Source: Candidatus Peregrinibacteria bacterium CG10_big_fil_rev_8_21_14_0_10_42_8 (GTDB lineage: Bacteria > Patescibacteriota > Gracilibacteria > Peribacterales > Peribacteraceae). From it: DNA of 33,947 nt. Position numbers and translations under genes: made by a program. Shown here one piece after another: positions 23,795 to 31,474 of this stretch. The stretch covers positions 1-33,947 of the forward strand of contig PFDQ01000038.1 in assembly GCA_002772815.1 (NCBI GenBank), in the 5' to 3' direction. Under the pieces are notes generated by a model. The model saw nothing but the letters and a program-made list of their open reading frames with translations, was not told where the DNA came from and searched no databases. Position 1 is the stretch's first letter; every line of letters begins with the position of its first letter.

Positions 23795-23816
23795 CCAACC
23801 TTGGTTTGTAAACCAA
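23795..23816. promoter_or_regulatory. Nested palindromes, probable XRE operator
   Basis: TTGGTTTGTAAACCAA (23801-23816) is a perfect inverted repeat with 7-bp arms. It overlaps a second repeat, ACCAACCTTGGT (23795-23806). The site lies between the divergent SLH and XRE genes, as expected for autoregulation and control of the surface gene. Confidence 0.55.
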
Positions 23817-23844
23817 AATAGGAAAGTAGACCACAATTCAGTGG

Positions 23845-24069
23845 TTGAAAAATAGCGACATTCGTATACGGCTCGCTGAACGAATACGGCAATTGCGTGC
23901 CGATAGAAAGCTTACCCAGGAAAAATTGGCGCAGAAAGCTGGGCTGAGCTTGTACTATGTTCAAGTACTGGAATCCCGACAACCAAAGAAGAACGCCACC
24001 ATCAACACACTGGAAAAACTGGCGAATGCTTTTGAATTGGAAGTTTGGGAGTTCATAAAGTTTGATTGA
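23845..24069 (+). CDS. XRE-family transcriptional regulator
   Basis: This 74-aa protein is almost entirely a Cro/CI-type helix-turn-helix: RIRLAERIRQLRADRKLTQEKLAQKAGLSLYYVQVLESRQ, then TLEKLANAFELEVWEF. It has no effector domain. The start is a TTG codon; no better ATG exists upstream. It is divergent from the SLH gene and flanks nested palindromes that it probably binds. Stop TGA is used in the standard sense. Confidence 0.88.
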   Translation: MKNSDIRIRLAERIRQLRADRKLTQEKLAQKAGLSLYYVQVLESRQPKKNATINTLEKLANAFELEVWEFIKFD

Positions 24070-24074
24070 TCAAT

Positions 24075-24093
24075 AGACACAAACTCCTAGGAG
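24075..24093 (+). repeat. 19-bp element repeat, copy 3
   Basis: AGACACAAACTCCTAGGAG. The CTCCTAGGAG part is a perfect palindrome. The start of the repeat gives a TAGACA -35-like box 18 nt before TACAAT, so the palindrome lies inside the promoter spacer of the gene at 24113. Confidence 0.7.
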
Positions 24094-24112
24094 ACACTAC
24101 AATTAAACAACT

Positions 24113-24424
24113 ATGAAAAATCCAATTGAATATATCAGAAGCAAAAAAACTGAAATATTTTTGCAGAAAAAATGGTGGCACAGACTATTGAAGGTTGGAT
24201 TTTATTTTGGCTTTGCATGGTTTGGTCTGAAGCTATTAGCAGAATTGGCAGATTACTGTTCAACAGAAACTATTGGGAATCAGGTATTTGAAACAAGCCC
24301 ACTTGAATGTTCAGGGGTAGCTGGTTTTTACGTAGCTTGGTGGCTTTTCTGTTTTTTATTAGTACAAATCGGATATTACAAAATCTTTTTGTACATCGTT
24401 TACGGTAAAGATATTCCAAAATAG
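24113..24424 (+). CDS. Small membrane protein of the element
   Basis: The 103-aa protein has a basic N-terminus (EYIRSKKTEIFLQKKWWHR), two membrane helices (about 27-46 and 70-93) and a loop with two cysteines (DYCSTE...PLECSG). I do not recognise it. A TACAAT box is 9 nt upstream and repeat copy 3 fills the promoter spacer. Confidence 0.6.
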   Translation: MKNPIEYIRSKKTEIFLQKKWWHRLLKVGFYFGFAWFGLKLLAELADYCSTETIGNQVFETSPLECSGVAGFYVAWWLFCFLLVQIGYYKIFLYIVYGKDIPK

Positions 24425-24471
24425 CACGAATAGATTTTTCCTATTACTATGAATAATTCCCACTCCCTAAA

Positions 24472-24675
24472 ATGAAGAAAAGTGATTCAAGCCAAGCATT
24501 GATCGAAATAGAGTCGATTGAATTAGAGTGGCAACGACTGCTTTCAGTTCTAACCGATGAAGAAAAGGAAGAGAAACGACGTGAAAATGCAAAACGGGTA
24601 GGATTGATTCTATCACGAGAAATCCAGCGTCTCAGCGAGGAGATGGATAATTCAGCACCGACCAAAGGGCAGTAA
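24472..24675 (+). CDS. Small charged helical protein
   Basis: This 67-aa protein is a Glu/Lys/Arg-rich helix (IEIESIELEWQRLLSVLTDE) with a coil-forming second half. No domain is recognised. It lies at the right end of the element, followed by repeat copy 4 and the candidate right attachment site. Coding status is moderately supported by length and helical regularity only. Confidence 0.5.
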   Translation: MKKSDSSQALIEIESIELEWQRLLSVLTDEEKEEKRRENAKRVGLILSREIQRLSEEMDNSAPTKGQ

Positions 24676-24679
24676 TTAT

Positions 24680-24698
24680 GGACACAATCTCCTAGAAG
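24680..24698 (+). repeat. 19-bp element repeat, copy 4
   Basis: GGACACAATCTCCTAGAAG lies just after the last element gene and 30 nt before the candidate attR. Confidence 0.7.
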
Positions 24699-24728
24699 CA
24701 CTCATTCCAGTTGTAATAACATTCAGCC

Positions 24729-24736
24729 ACCCGCTC
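24729..24736. other. Candidate attR core
   Basis: ACCCGCTC repeats the tRNA-Gly 3' end. It sits exactly where element-type genes end and core-style genes resume. An 8-nt match has roughly a one-in-ten chance of occurring somewhere in 7-8 kb, so the position is the main support. Confidence 0.35.
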
Positions 24737-24814
24737 TACATCGTACAATGAGAGTCAAAGAAGCTGCAAAGATTGAATATATATGAAGCAGAAAGAAGAT
24801 GGTATGATGAGGGC

Positions 24815-25582
24815 ATGACTGAACTACTAGAAATCACTGGAATCAGTATTTTTCTCTATATGACGTTTGTATATGGAGTCTCTATCTTTCTGAAGGATGC
24901 GAGCATAGTAGACGTCGCATGGGGGCTTGGTTTTATTATGATCAGTTGGCTCAATGTGTACATTATGGGAGTACACACTCCTCTAGTATTTGTAAGTATT
25001 ATTGTAACTATCTGGGGGGCAAGACTTGCATGGCACATCTTAAAAAGAAAAATAAGTAGACCTGGAGAGGATTTTCGATATGCAGCATGGAGAGAAAGTT
25101 GGGGGAAAATGTTTTTACTACGGAGCTATTTTCAAGTCTTTCTGTTGCAAGGGCTCATCATGTTTTTTATCTCTCTTCCAATAATGGCAATTGCAAATAA
25201 CCCAAGAGAATCGTGGAGCTTATGGATGGTTCTCGGCTCTATAGTATGGGCTGGTGGATTTGCCTGTGAGGGCATTGCCGATTCCCAACTATCGCACTTC
25301 AAGAGTAATCCTCAGAACAAAGGGAAAATAATGACAAATGGAATTTGGAAGTTCTCTCGTCATCCAAATTATTTTGGCGAAAGTGTACAGTGGTGGGGTG
25401 TATGGGTCATATCACTCTCTTTTCCTTATTGGTGGACTATTGTCAGTCCACTACTCCTGACGTACTTATTGCTCTATGTATCTGGAGTACCAATGCTTGA
25501 AAAAAAATATGAAGGCGACCCAGAGTTTGAAAGATATAAAGCAAATACAAGCGCATTCATTCCATGGTTTCCACGCTCATAA
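24815..25582 (+). CDS. DUF1295 (steroid 5-alpha-reductase-like) membrane protein
   Basis: The 255-aa protein has about six membrane helices and the C-terminal signature IWKFSRHPNYFGESVQWWG followed by a KKYEGDPEFERYKANTSAFIPW end, as in DUF1295 and isoprenylcysteine methyltransferase/steroid-reductase relatives. These act on lipid-like substrates in the membrane; the substrate here is unknown. The track uses TTG 24773, but ATG 24815 lies 6 nt after TATGAT and starts just before the first helix, so it is preferred. It is followed after 7 nt by the SOUL gene. Confidence 0.85.
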   Translation: MTELLEITGISIFLYMTFVYGVSIFLKDASIVDVAWGLGFIMISWLNVYIMGVHTPLVFVSIIVTIWGARLAWHILKRKISRPGEDFRYAAWRESWGKMFLLRSYFQVFLLQGLIMFFISLPIMAIANNPRESWSLWMVLGSIVWAGGFACEGIADSQLSHFKSNPQNKGKIMTNGIWKFSRHPNYFGESVQWWGVWVISLSFPYWWTIVSPLLLTYLLLYVSGVPMLEKKYEGDPEFERYKANTSAFIPWFPRS

Positions 25583-25589
25583 TAACTGT

Positions 25590-26240
25590 ATGAAACTTCT
25601 CCAAAAGAAATATATGACGCCAATTATAATACTCGCAGTATGTCTTGGGCTTTGGATGCTTTACGGATACCTCAGTATCCGAAATATTGAAAAACCAACA
25701 TACTCAGTATCGCAAACCCTCGAAAGAAAAATTGAGATACGAGAATATGCACCAATGATTGTTGCAGCGACGACCGTCGATGGTCCATACGATGAAGCCG
25801 TCAACAATGGTTTTAGAATTATCGCTGATTATATTTTTGGAAACAATACATCAAAGGGGTCCATCGCTATGACTAGTCCAGTCATCCAAGAGTCGTCTTC
25901 TTCAATTGCAATGACAACACCTGTATTGCAAGAAAAAAACAACAACGAAACATTTACCATTCGTTTTGTGATGCCATCAAAATACACCATGGAAACCATT
26001 CCTAAGCCGAATAATGTAAAAGTCACTCTGGCAGAAGTGCCAAGCCGAACAATAGCTACTATTATGTTTTCTGGACTGTGGAGTAATGCAAAAGCAGAAA
26101 AATATACAGCGCTCCTCGGAAAAGTAATGGATACGAAAGGCTACAAGATTATATCGAACCCTCAATACGCTCGATATAATCCACCGTGGACGCCACCGTG
26201 GATGAGGCTGAATGAAATTTGGGTTGAAGTTTCTTTGTAA
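25590..26240 (+). CDS. SOUL-family haem-binding protein
   Basis: The 216-aa protein begins with a membrane anchor (about residues 9-30, MTPIIILAVCLGLWMLYGYL) and then the SOUL domain: PTYSVSQTLERKIEIREYAP, ATTVDGPYDEAVNNGFRIIADYIFGNN, repeated IAMTSPVIQ/IAMTTPVLQ, and a final PPWTPPWMRLNEIWVEV. SOUL proteins bind haem or tetrapyrroles. It is 7 nt downstream of the DUF1295 gene, so the pair is probably co-expressed. ATG 25590 is chosen because the track start (25476) lies inside the upstream gene. Confidence 0.9.
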   Translation: MKLLQKKYMTPIIILAVCLGLWMLYGYLSIRNIEKPTYSVSQTLERKIEIREYAPMIVAATTVDGPYDEAVNNGFRIIADYIFGNNTSKGSIAMTSPVIQESSSSIAMTTPVLQEKNNNETFTIRFVMPSKYTMETIPKPNNVKVTLAEVPSRTIATIMFSGLWSNAKAEKYTALLGKVMDTKGYKIISNPQYARYNPPWTPPWMRLNEIWVEVSL

Positions 26241-26255
26241 AAAGCAGTTTTTACA
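26236..26255 (+). terminator. Possible terminator hairpin after the SOUL gene
   Basis: TGTAAAAA and TTTTTACA pair over GCAG and include the stop codon. The T run is part of the stem, so termination strength is doubtful. The remaining 240 nt to the next gene hold no convincing gene. Confidence 0.4.
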
Positions 26256-26496
26256 TCAATGAATAGAAACGCTACCATAAAGGAAATGTTCTTTTTTAGT
26301 AATCAAAACTCTATAAACAATCTAGCACACAAACTCGGAACAGTATTCATCGAGCTATTCTACTGTCTACTTATTTTAATGTTCAATAGACATAATCCAT
26401 TTCGCTTTTTACAGAATATCGGGCCAGTACAACCCTTGCATTCTCAACAAGTAGCTCTACAGCTGTGATGCCATACTCATTCTACAAAGAAATAAT

Positions 26497-27948
26497 CTAC
26501 AGTGCACCCAAATTCAACTCTTCGTTCATACTAATCTGTGAAACGAATTCATCATCATGGCTTACAAGAATCATTCCACCTTCATACTGGTTCAATGCCT
26601 CTGCAATAACTGGAAGATGACGGAAGTTAATATGATTCGTTGGCTCATCGAGAATAAGAAGTGTTGGTTTCTGGAGGACAAATCGTGCAAAACACAGTAA
26701 TCCTTTTTGTCCTTCTGATAGATTTCCAACAATATTTTTTACCTTCTCCCCCTGCAATAAAAAATGTGCAGCCGTTGCGTAGATTTTTTGATTGTCAGGC
26801 ATCTCCATAACTTCTGCGAGAGTATCGTAGACAGTTTTTTTCATATCAAGACCCGAGAAATCCTGACGATAATACCCGATAGTTACCTCTGAAGGTATGA
26901 CTGCCCCATCTTCATTATGATTAGCCATTGCTTCAAGCAATGTACTTTTCCCTATCCCGTTTGGTCCTGTTATCTGCAATCGATGTCTCTTACTTACTGT
27001 AACCTGTACCTTCTGCGTCGTTGGTTCATGGTCTTTCATCACTGTTAATGATGTAATTTTAACAAGTGGCTTACTGCAATCAGTAATCCCAATAGTAAAT
27101 GGGTTGATAGTCTTATCCTCTTGGCGAACATCGACTTTATTATCCTCTGCCTCTTCGACGGCATCACGCATTTTACTTGCAAGCTTTCGCATCTTTCCCC
27201 CTTTATGGGAAAAGAAGTTGATCTTATCTTTTTGGTCTGCGATGTCCTTTTTCATACGTGCATTTTGACGTTGGTCTCTTTCGATTTGCGCTTTGATTTG
27301 ATCAACCACATCAAAGTAATCCCCTACGTATTGCTGGACAGTGTATGTATTGCTATCAAGATGCAAAACACCATGAGTAAAACTATTGAGGAATCCTGAA
27401 TCATGAGAAATCACAATACAGGTCTTTTCATAATAAGTAAGAAACTGCGTTAAATGATAAATTCCTTCCGCATCAAGATTGTTTGTTGGTTCATCGAGCA
27501 GCAGAATATCTGGCTCCTGAATAAGGGCATACGCCAAGAGCAAACGTGCCTTTTGCCCACCTGAAAAAGCAAAAATACGCTTTTCAAGCGGAGCATGTAA
27601 TTGAACAACATCGAGAACCTTTGCAATGTCTCTTTCGATATCATACTTTTTCTCAGAGAAAGCCCCTTCAAAAAATTCTCTTACCGTCTTTTCCATGTCT
27701 TTTGGATCTACTACCTGTTTCGCAATCCCAATAGAGGTCCCTTTTTTGATATGAATACTTCCATGAGACGGCTTCATCTCTCCTATAATCATTTTAAAAA
27801 TCGTACTCTTCCCTGCACCATTTTGACCAACAATTGTCAGCTTAGCCTTTTTACGAACAACAAAATTTGCCTCTTCAAGAATAGGTTTTTTATGCTCATA
27901 CTGAAAAGATACATTCTGAAACCGAAGTATAACATCACCGTGATCCAT
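26497..27948 (-). CDS. ABC-F family ATPase
   Basis: This 483-aa protein has two ABC cassettes and no membrane domain. Cassette 1 shows Walker A VGQNGAGKST, signature FSGGQKARL and LLLDEPTNNLD; cassette 2 shows GPNGIGKSTL, LSEGQKGLL and LILDEPTNHIN. A charged coiled linker (about 235-285) joins them. ABC-F proteins act on the ribosome as translation factors or antibiotic-protection proteins; the subtype is unclear. ATG 27948 is chosen; the track start at 27999 lies in the terminator region. The leader is pyrimidine-rich (CTACCCCTTATTTCT). Confidence 0.93.
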   Translation of the reverse strand: MDHGDVILRFQNVSFQYEHKKPILEEANFVVRKKAKLTIVGQNGAGKSTIFKMIIGEMKPSHGSIHIKKGTSIGIAKQVVDPKDMEKTVREFFEGAFSEKKYDIERDIAKVLDVVQLHAPLEKRIFAFSGGQKARLLLAYALIQEPDILLLDEPTNNLDAEGIYHLTQFLTYYEKTCIVISHDSGFLNSFTHGVLHLDSNTYTVQQYVGDYFDVVDQIKAQIERDQRQNARMKKDIADQKDKINFFSHKGGKMRKLASKMRDAVEEAEDNKVDVRQEDKTINPFTIGITDCSKPLVKITSLTVMKDHEPTTQKVQVTVSKRHRLQITGPNGIGKSTLLEAMANHNEDGAVIPSEVTIGYYRQDFSGLDMKKTVYDTLAEVMEMPDNQKIYATAAHFLLQGEKVKNIVGNLSEGQKGLLCFARFVLQKPTLLILDEPTNHINFRHLPVIAEALNQYEGGMILVSHDDEFVSQISMNEELNLGAL

Positions 27949-27990
27949 AGAAATAAGGGGTAGATAGAGCAGGCATTCTAGAGAAAAAAC

Positions 27991-28024
27991 AAAAAACACA
28001 CGAGCAAATGCATCGTGTGTTTTT
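27991..28024 (-). terminator. Terminator after the cold-shock gene
   Basis: Read on the minus strand, AAAACACACGA and TCGTGTGTTTT form an 11-bp stem with A- and T-rich flanks. It lies between the cold-shock gene and the ABC-F gene. Confidence 0.82.
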
Positions 28025-28040
28025 CATAAATTTCAAAGAA

Positions 28041-28235
28041 TTATACTCTTGAAACGTTATCAGCCTTAGGGCCTTTTGGGCCACTACCGACTTCAAACTG
28101 TACGTTGTCCCCCTCATTGAGGTCGTCAAACGCAACCTCTGAAAGGTCTGCTGAGTGGAAGAAGAGATCTTCTCCACCTTCACGAGAGATAAAACCGAAG
28201 CCATTTAAGAGCTTCTTAATAGAACCTGTATCCAT
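28041..28235 (-). CDS. Cold-shock protein (CspA family)
   Basis: The 64-aa single cold-shock domain contains the RNA-binding motifs NGFGFISREG and DLFFHSADL, followed by LNEGDNVQFEVGSGPKGPKADNV. It binds single-stranded nucleic acid and acts as an RNA chaperone. The N-terminus (MDTGSIKKLL) lacks the Trp usual in E. coli CspA (KWFN). ATG 28235 is chosen over the track start 28331. The leader is pyrimidine-rich. Confidence 0.93.
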   Translation of the reverse strand: MDTGSIKKLLNGFGFISREGGEDLFFHSADLSEVAFDDLNEGDNVQFEVGSGPKGPKADNVSRV

Positions 28236-28438
28236 AAAAATAGGATGAAATAAGTAGAAATGTAATCGGAATCCTGCGAGAAGCATCTCTACCTCCATCA
28301 AAACAAAGCTTACACAAGCTACTATAGCCAATTATTTGAATTTGTACACTAAATATTGCCTAAATATACGTTCCACTTTACAAATAGTATTATCCGAAAT
28401 CATTTGTACTTTCTGCAAGATCAATTTTTCTTGACCTA

Positions 28439-28466
28439 TTGTATTCGGCTAAAAAAGGCAGATAAT
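28439..28466 (+). promoter_or_regulatory. Promoter of the histone-like gene
   Basis: TTGTAT (28439-28444), a 16-nt spacer and GATAAT (28461-28466) are followed by a roughly 26-nt leader with AACCCTTTCCCC and no Shine-Dalgarno. Confidence 0.6.
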
Positions 28467-28498
28467 TTGCGCATTCTTAACCCTTTCCCCGCTTTACT

Positions 28499-28645
28499 AT
28501 GGCTGTTAAAAAAGCCGCTAAAAAAGCTCCAGCTAAAAAGAAAGTAGCTAAAAAGGCACCTGCTAAGAAGGCAGTTGCAAAAAAAGTAGCAAAGAAAGCT
28601 CCTGCAAAAAAGGCAGTTGCTAAAAAAGCTACAAAGAAAAAGTAA
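28499..28645 (+). CDS. Histone H1-like Lys/Ala-rich DNA-binding protein
   Basis: This 48-aa protein is too short for the ORF track. It consists of repeats of KKAPAKKAVAKK-type units (Lys, Ala, Pro, Val only, apart from one Thr) and is a miniature of histone H1 C-terminal tails and of Hc1/AlgP-type bacterial proteins. It should bind and compact DNA, or possibly RNA, by charge. It has its own promoter and a strong terminator, which supports real expression, and was probably built by repeat expansion. Confidence 0.85.
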   Translation: MAVKKAAKKAPAKKKVAKKAPAKKAVAKKVAKKAPAKKAVAKKATKKK

Positions 28646-28659
28646 TAGTAGAAAAGGAC

Positions 28660-28688
28660 AAAAAAGGCGACCTAGGTCGCTTTTTTTA
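28660..28688. terminator. Bidirectional terminator
   Basis: The perfect palindrome GCGACCTAGGTCGC has an A-run before it and a T-run after it. It serves the histone-like gene on the plus strand and the convergent DUF4015 gene on the minus strand. Confidence 0.88.
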
Positions 28689-29780
28689 TGCTGAATCGGC
28701 TATATTTTGAACCGTACAATGTTCTGGTATTGGTGTTTTCCACTGTGCGTATCCTGCATAAAGAGAACCGTAATAATTTCCCTGACTCCAGACAGTAAAG
28801 CCACAAAGGTCAGCTGCATATACAGCATCCATCTCATCAATTATATCATTCGGAGTTGTAAAATACCCTTGTATCCATGGCCGAAGCTTCCAAGCATGCT
28901 CCTCTCCAAGGATCTCTTTGTATCCCTCTAATGTTCTATAAACCAAATAATACATCCGACTTCGTGGATGCAATGAAGGATCAAAGTAAGCACCTTCAGC
29001 AAACGTAGCTGGATATGCCATTGGAGAAATAACATCTACAAATGGAGCAAATCGTTTGACGTCCTGTGCAGTATTAACCAAGCTAGATTCGTAATACCAT
29101 CCGATGATTGCGTACGTACTAATACCAAGTTTTGTATCGTACCCCACGCTATCAATCGCACGTCTTGCCATGCGGACAAACTCCTCAAGGTGAACGACTT
29201 TTTCATTTAATGTCATATTCGATAATGCTGAGATATTATCTGTCGGGTATCGAATATAATCTAAATTAATTTCATCAACACCTGCTTTCGCTACCTCTAT
29301 AATCAATTCTCGATTGTACTCTAGTACAGTCTCATCAGAAGGTTCTACCCATTCAGAATCAAGGCTTTCTCTGGTTATAGGATGTTTGATGCGTGTCTCT
29401 GGAAGAGCATCGCCAAGCGCCTTATCTTTTACAGCAACGTACCGAGCAATGGTATACATTCCATGCTTCTTTGCCTCTGCAACAAGTTGGGGCAAGTCAT
29501 ACAATGAGAGAACTACTCCAGCATCCTTTGCTATACCACCCTCCTGGCTATTGAAATATACAAAATGTTCCTTTACATCAAAAACAATCGTCGTAAGTCC
29601 CACTCTCTTTACATGCTCCATGGCAGCAACAAGTTTATCGGTATCCTTCACATTGGAAACATTTAAATATATTCCCTTCGCACGCTGTGCAAAAAGTGGG
29701 TCTGATATTTCTGCATTTGCAATCACCCCTGGTGAAAAAAGTGTGACGACTCCAATAATGAGTGCGAGTATATATTTCAT
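28686..29780 (-). CDS. DUF4015 putative glycoside hydrolase, exported
   Basis: The 364-aa protein has a signal peptide (KYILALIIGVVTLFSPGVIANA) and a TIM-barrel-type domain with RAKGIYLNVSNV, LTTIVFDVKEHF, EINLDYIRYPTDN, KLGISTYAI and ISPMAYPATF. These match the DUF4015 putative glycosyl-hydrolase family, whose carboxylates after barrel strands suggest a polysaccharide substrate. Its start overlaps the mscS stop as TAATG, so it is probably translated by coupling. A role in cell-wall or surface-glycan turnover is inferred. Confidence 0.88.
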   Translation of the reverse strand: MKYILALIIGVVTLFSPGVIANAEISDPLFAQRAKGIYLNVSNVKDTDKLVAAMEHVKRVGLTTIVFDVKEHFVYFNSQEGGIAKDAGVVLSLYDLPQLVAEAKKHGMYTIARYVAVKDKALGDALPETRIKHPITRESLDSEWVEPSDETVLEYNRELIIEVAKAGVDEINLDYIRYPTDNISALSNMTLNEKVVHLEEFVRMARRAIDSVGYDTKLGISTYAIIGWYYESSLVNTAQDVKRFAPFVDVISPMAYPATFAEGAYFDPSLHPRSRMYYLVYRTLEGYKEILGEEHAWKLRPWIQGYFTTPNDIIDEMDAVYAADLCGFTVWSQGNYYGSLYAGYAQWKTPIPEHCTVQNIADSA

Positions 29781-30838
29781 TAATGTAATGAATCCTTCTT
29801 AACATATAGTGTCTGTGTAGGAAAAGCCATTTCAATACCCTCCTCTACGAATCGTTTATGTATTTCTATATTTATTGCCTGCTGTACATCCATATACACA
29901 GCATAGTCACTCGTCAGCATGTAAAAGACTATTTCATAGAGCAGTGCACTATTACCAAAGGTTTTAAAATGTGATCTATCAAACTCCACAGAATCCTGTG
30001 ACGAAATAGCTTCTTTAATAATAGTATTTGCCAATGCAATTTTTTCAGGCGTTGTGTCATATGTGACACCAATAGTCATGGTAATACGACGCTTCTTCAT
30101 CTTCTTGTAGTTCTGGACTCGAGCAGATGTAAGTTCAGCATTTGAAATAACAATCTCCTCTCCTTCAAGGGCGGTAAGACGAGTAGTCTTCATCCCTATA
30201 TGTCTCACTGTTCCCTTGTGTTCACCGACAATAATGAAATCACCTATTTCGAAAGGCTTATCGACAGCCAAGGAAAACGATGCAAAAAGATCGGACAAGA
30301 TACCCTGTAATGCAAGAGAAACAGCCAATCCTCCGATTCCAAGACCTGCAATGAGAGACGTGATATCTACTCCTGCGTTACTAAGAATAAGCAATCCTCC
30401 AACAGACCACAGCAACAAGCGGATGCCAATACGGAAGATGCCAGGGAGTTCTGATGCCGGATTTGTCTTTCTAAACTGTGCTCCAAGCATCATCACAAAC
30501 ACCTCTTCAAGAAGAGTTGTTACCTGAGAAACAACCACAACTAAAATGGCAATATGAACGATCAAATTCAGTGACTCTGGGACCTCAATACCCTGAAGTG
30601 CTACGAAGAACGCAATCAATAAGTATACTGGTGTCTTGATACCCTTTAAAAAACCAGTAACAACATCATCAATTTTAGTGTTTGTACGCCGTGAAAGCTT
30701 GAGTACACGTTCAATCACATGCTTTCGCATCATTTTCATCGCTATGAAGACTGACAAGAATACGCCAAGTGCAATACAAAGTTCTGCAACACTGTTGTTG
30801 CCAAGTTGAAATTCAAGAATTTGTTGTATTTGCTCCAT
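29780..30838 (-). CDS. MscS-family mechanosensitive channel
   Basis: The 352-aa protein has about four N-terminal membrane helices, the pore-lining TM3 (GLGIGGLAVSLALQGILSDLFAS), then the beta-domain (FEIGDFIIVGEHKGTVRHIGMKTTRL, EEIVISNAELTS) and the C-terminal alpha/beta vestibule. Such channels release solutes on hypo-osmotic shock. The promoter TTCAAT, 17 nt, TATAAT stands 7 nt before the ATG, so it is predicted leaderless. It is coupled to the downstream DUF4015 gene by a TAATG overlap. Confidence 0.93.
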   Translation of the reverse strand: MEQIQQILEFQLGNNSVAELCIALGVFLSVFIAMKMMRKHVIERVLKLSRRTNTKIDDVVTGFLKGIKTPVYLLIAFFVALQGIEVPESLNLIVHIAILVVVVSQVTTLLEEVFVMMLGAQFRKTNPASELPGIFRIGIRLLLWSVGGLLILSNAGVDITSLIAGLGIGGLAVSLALQGILSDLFASFSLAVDKPFEIGDFIIVGEHKGTVRHIGMKTTRLTALEGEEIVISNAELTSARVQNYKKMKKRRITMTIGVTYDTTPEKIALANTIIKEAISSQDSVEFDRSHFKTFGNSALLYEIVFYMLTSDYAVYMDVQQAINIEIHKRFVEEGIEMAFPTQTLYVKKDSLH

Positions 30839-30964
30839 TAGAACTATTATAACATAATATAAGAGATAATTGAACAGATAAAAAGACTACGAAGGCTACA
30901 AGGATTACGAAGATCCTTGCTTTCTTTGCTTTCATTGCAGTCCTCGCTTTTCTACAATACACAT

Positions 30965-31474
30965 ATGAAAACTGTTCTCCTGACCAACGAAGACGGTGAA
31001 ACCCTTGGTACATCCGAGATTATTGCAGCTCATACCAATGGCGGTACACTGCATAAGGCATTCTCTGCTGTAGTCCTCAATACATTACGAGACCGTGTAC
31101 TTATCCAAAAAAGAGCAGAAGCAAAGATGCTCTGGGGAGGGTATTGGTCCAATACATGCTGCAGCCATCCAAAAGAAGAACACGACATAGCATTGGAAGC
31201 AGCGATAAGACTCCACGAAGAGTGTGGTTTTACCTGCCCTCTTATTGAAGCGTATTCCTTTGTCTATAAAGCAAACGACCCAGAAGGAAAAGGAACAGAA
31301 CACGAATACGATACTGTGCTTATTGGTGAAGTTGATGAATCAATAGAACTCAAGCCAGACCCCGAAGAAATTGCCGAAATGAAATGGATATACATCGAAG
31401 AATTAAAAGAAGATATGAAAGAAAGCCCAGAACTCTACACACCATGGTTCCATCACATAATAAATATTTTATGA
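30965..31474 (+). CDS. idi: Isopentenyl-diphosphate delta-isomerase, type 1
   Basis: Idi interconverts IPP and DMAPP. The 169-aa Nudix-fold protein shows HKAFSAVVLN, the catalytic-cysteine segment YWSNTCCSHP (Cys65/66), the Nudix-like ALEAAIRLHEECGF and a C-terminal EHEYDTVLIGE. ATG 30965 follows TACAAT by 6 nt, so it is predicted leaderless; the upstream track start (30917) is rejected. Its last codon overlaps uppS as ATGA, and with the downstream mevalonate genes it forms an isoprenoid cluster. Confidence 0.95.
   Translation: MKTVLLTNEDGETLGTSEIIAAHTNGGTLHKAFSAVVLNTLRDRVLIQKRAEAKMLWGGYWSNTCCSHPKEEHDIALEAAIRLHEECGFTCPLIEAYSFVYKANDPEGKGTEHEYDTVLIGEVDESIELKPDPEEIAEMKWIYIEELKEDMKESPELYTPWFHHIINIL

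Larger units (their letters stand above)
17068..24736. mobile_element. Integrative element at tRNA-Gly (about 7.7 kb)
   Basis: The segment begins at a tRNA 3' end with a recombinase gene facing the tRNA. It carries an AAA+ ATPase, small mobile-element-type proteins, an XRE regulator and an SLH cargo protein, holds all four copies of a 19-bp repeat, and ends near an 8-nt copy of the tRNA 3' sequence. GC content is visibly higher in the left half than in the flanking core genes. There are no structural phage genes and no relaxase, so it is probably a small integrative (possibly mobilisable) element or a satellite. The exact right boundary is uncertain. Confidence 0.65.

Noticed and set aside
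26259-26468. 69-aa ORF between the SOUL and ABC-F genes
   Set aside because: Irregular composition, no promoter of the type seen elsewhere and no recognised motif; I treat this 256-nt gap as non-coding with a hairpin at its left end.
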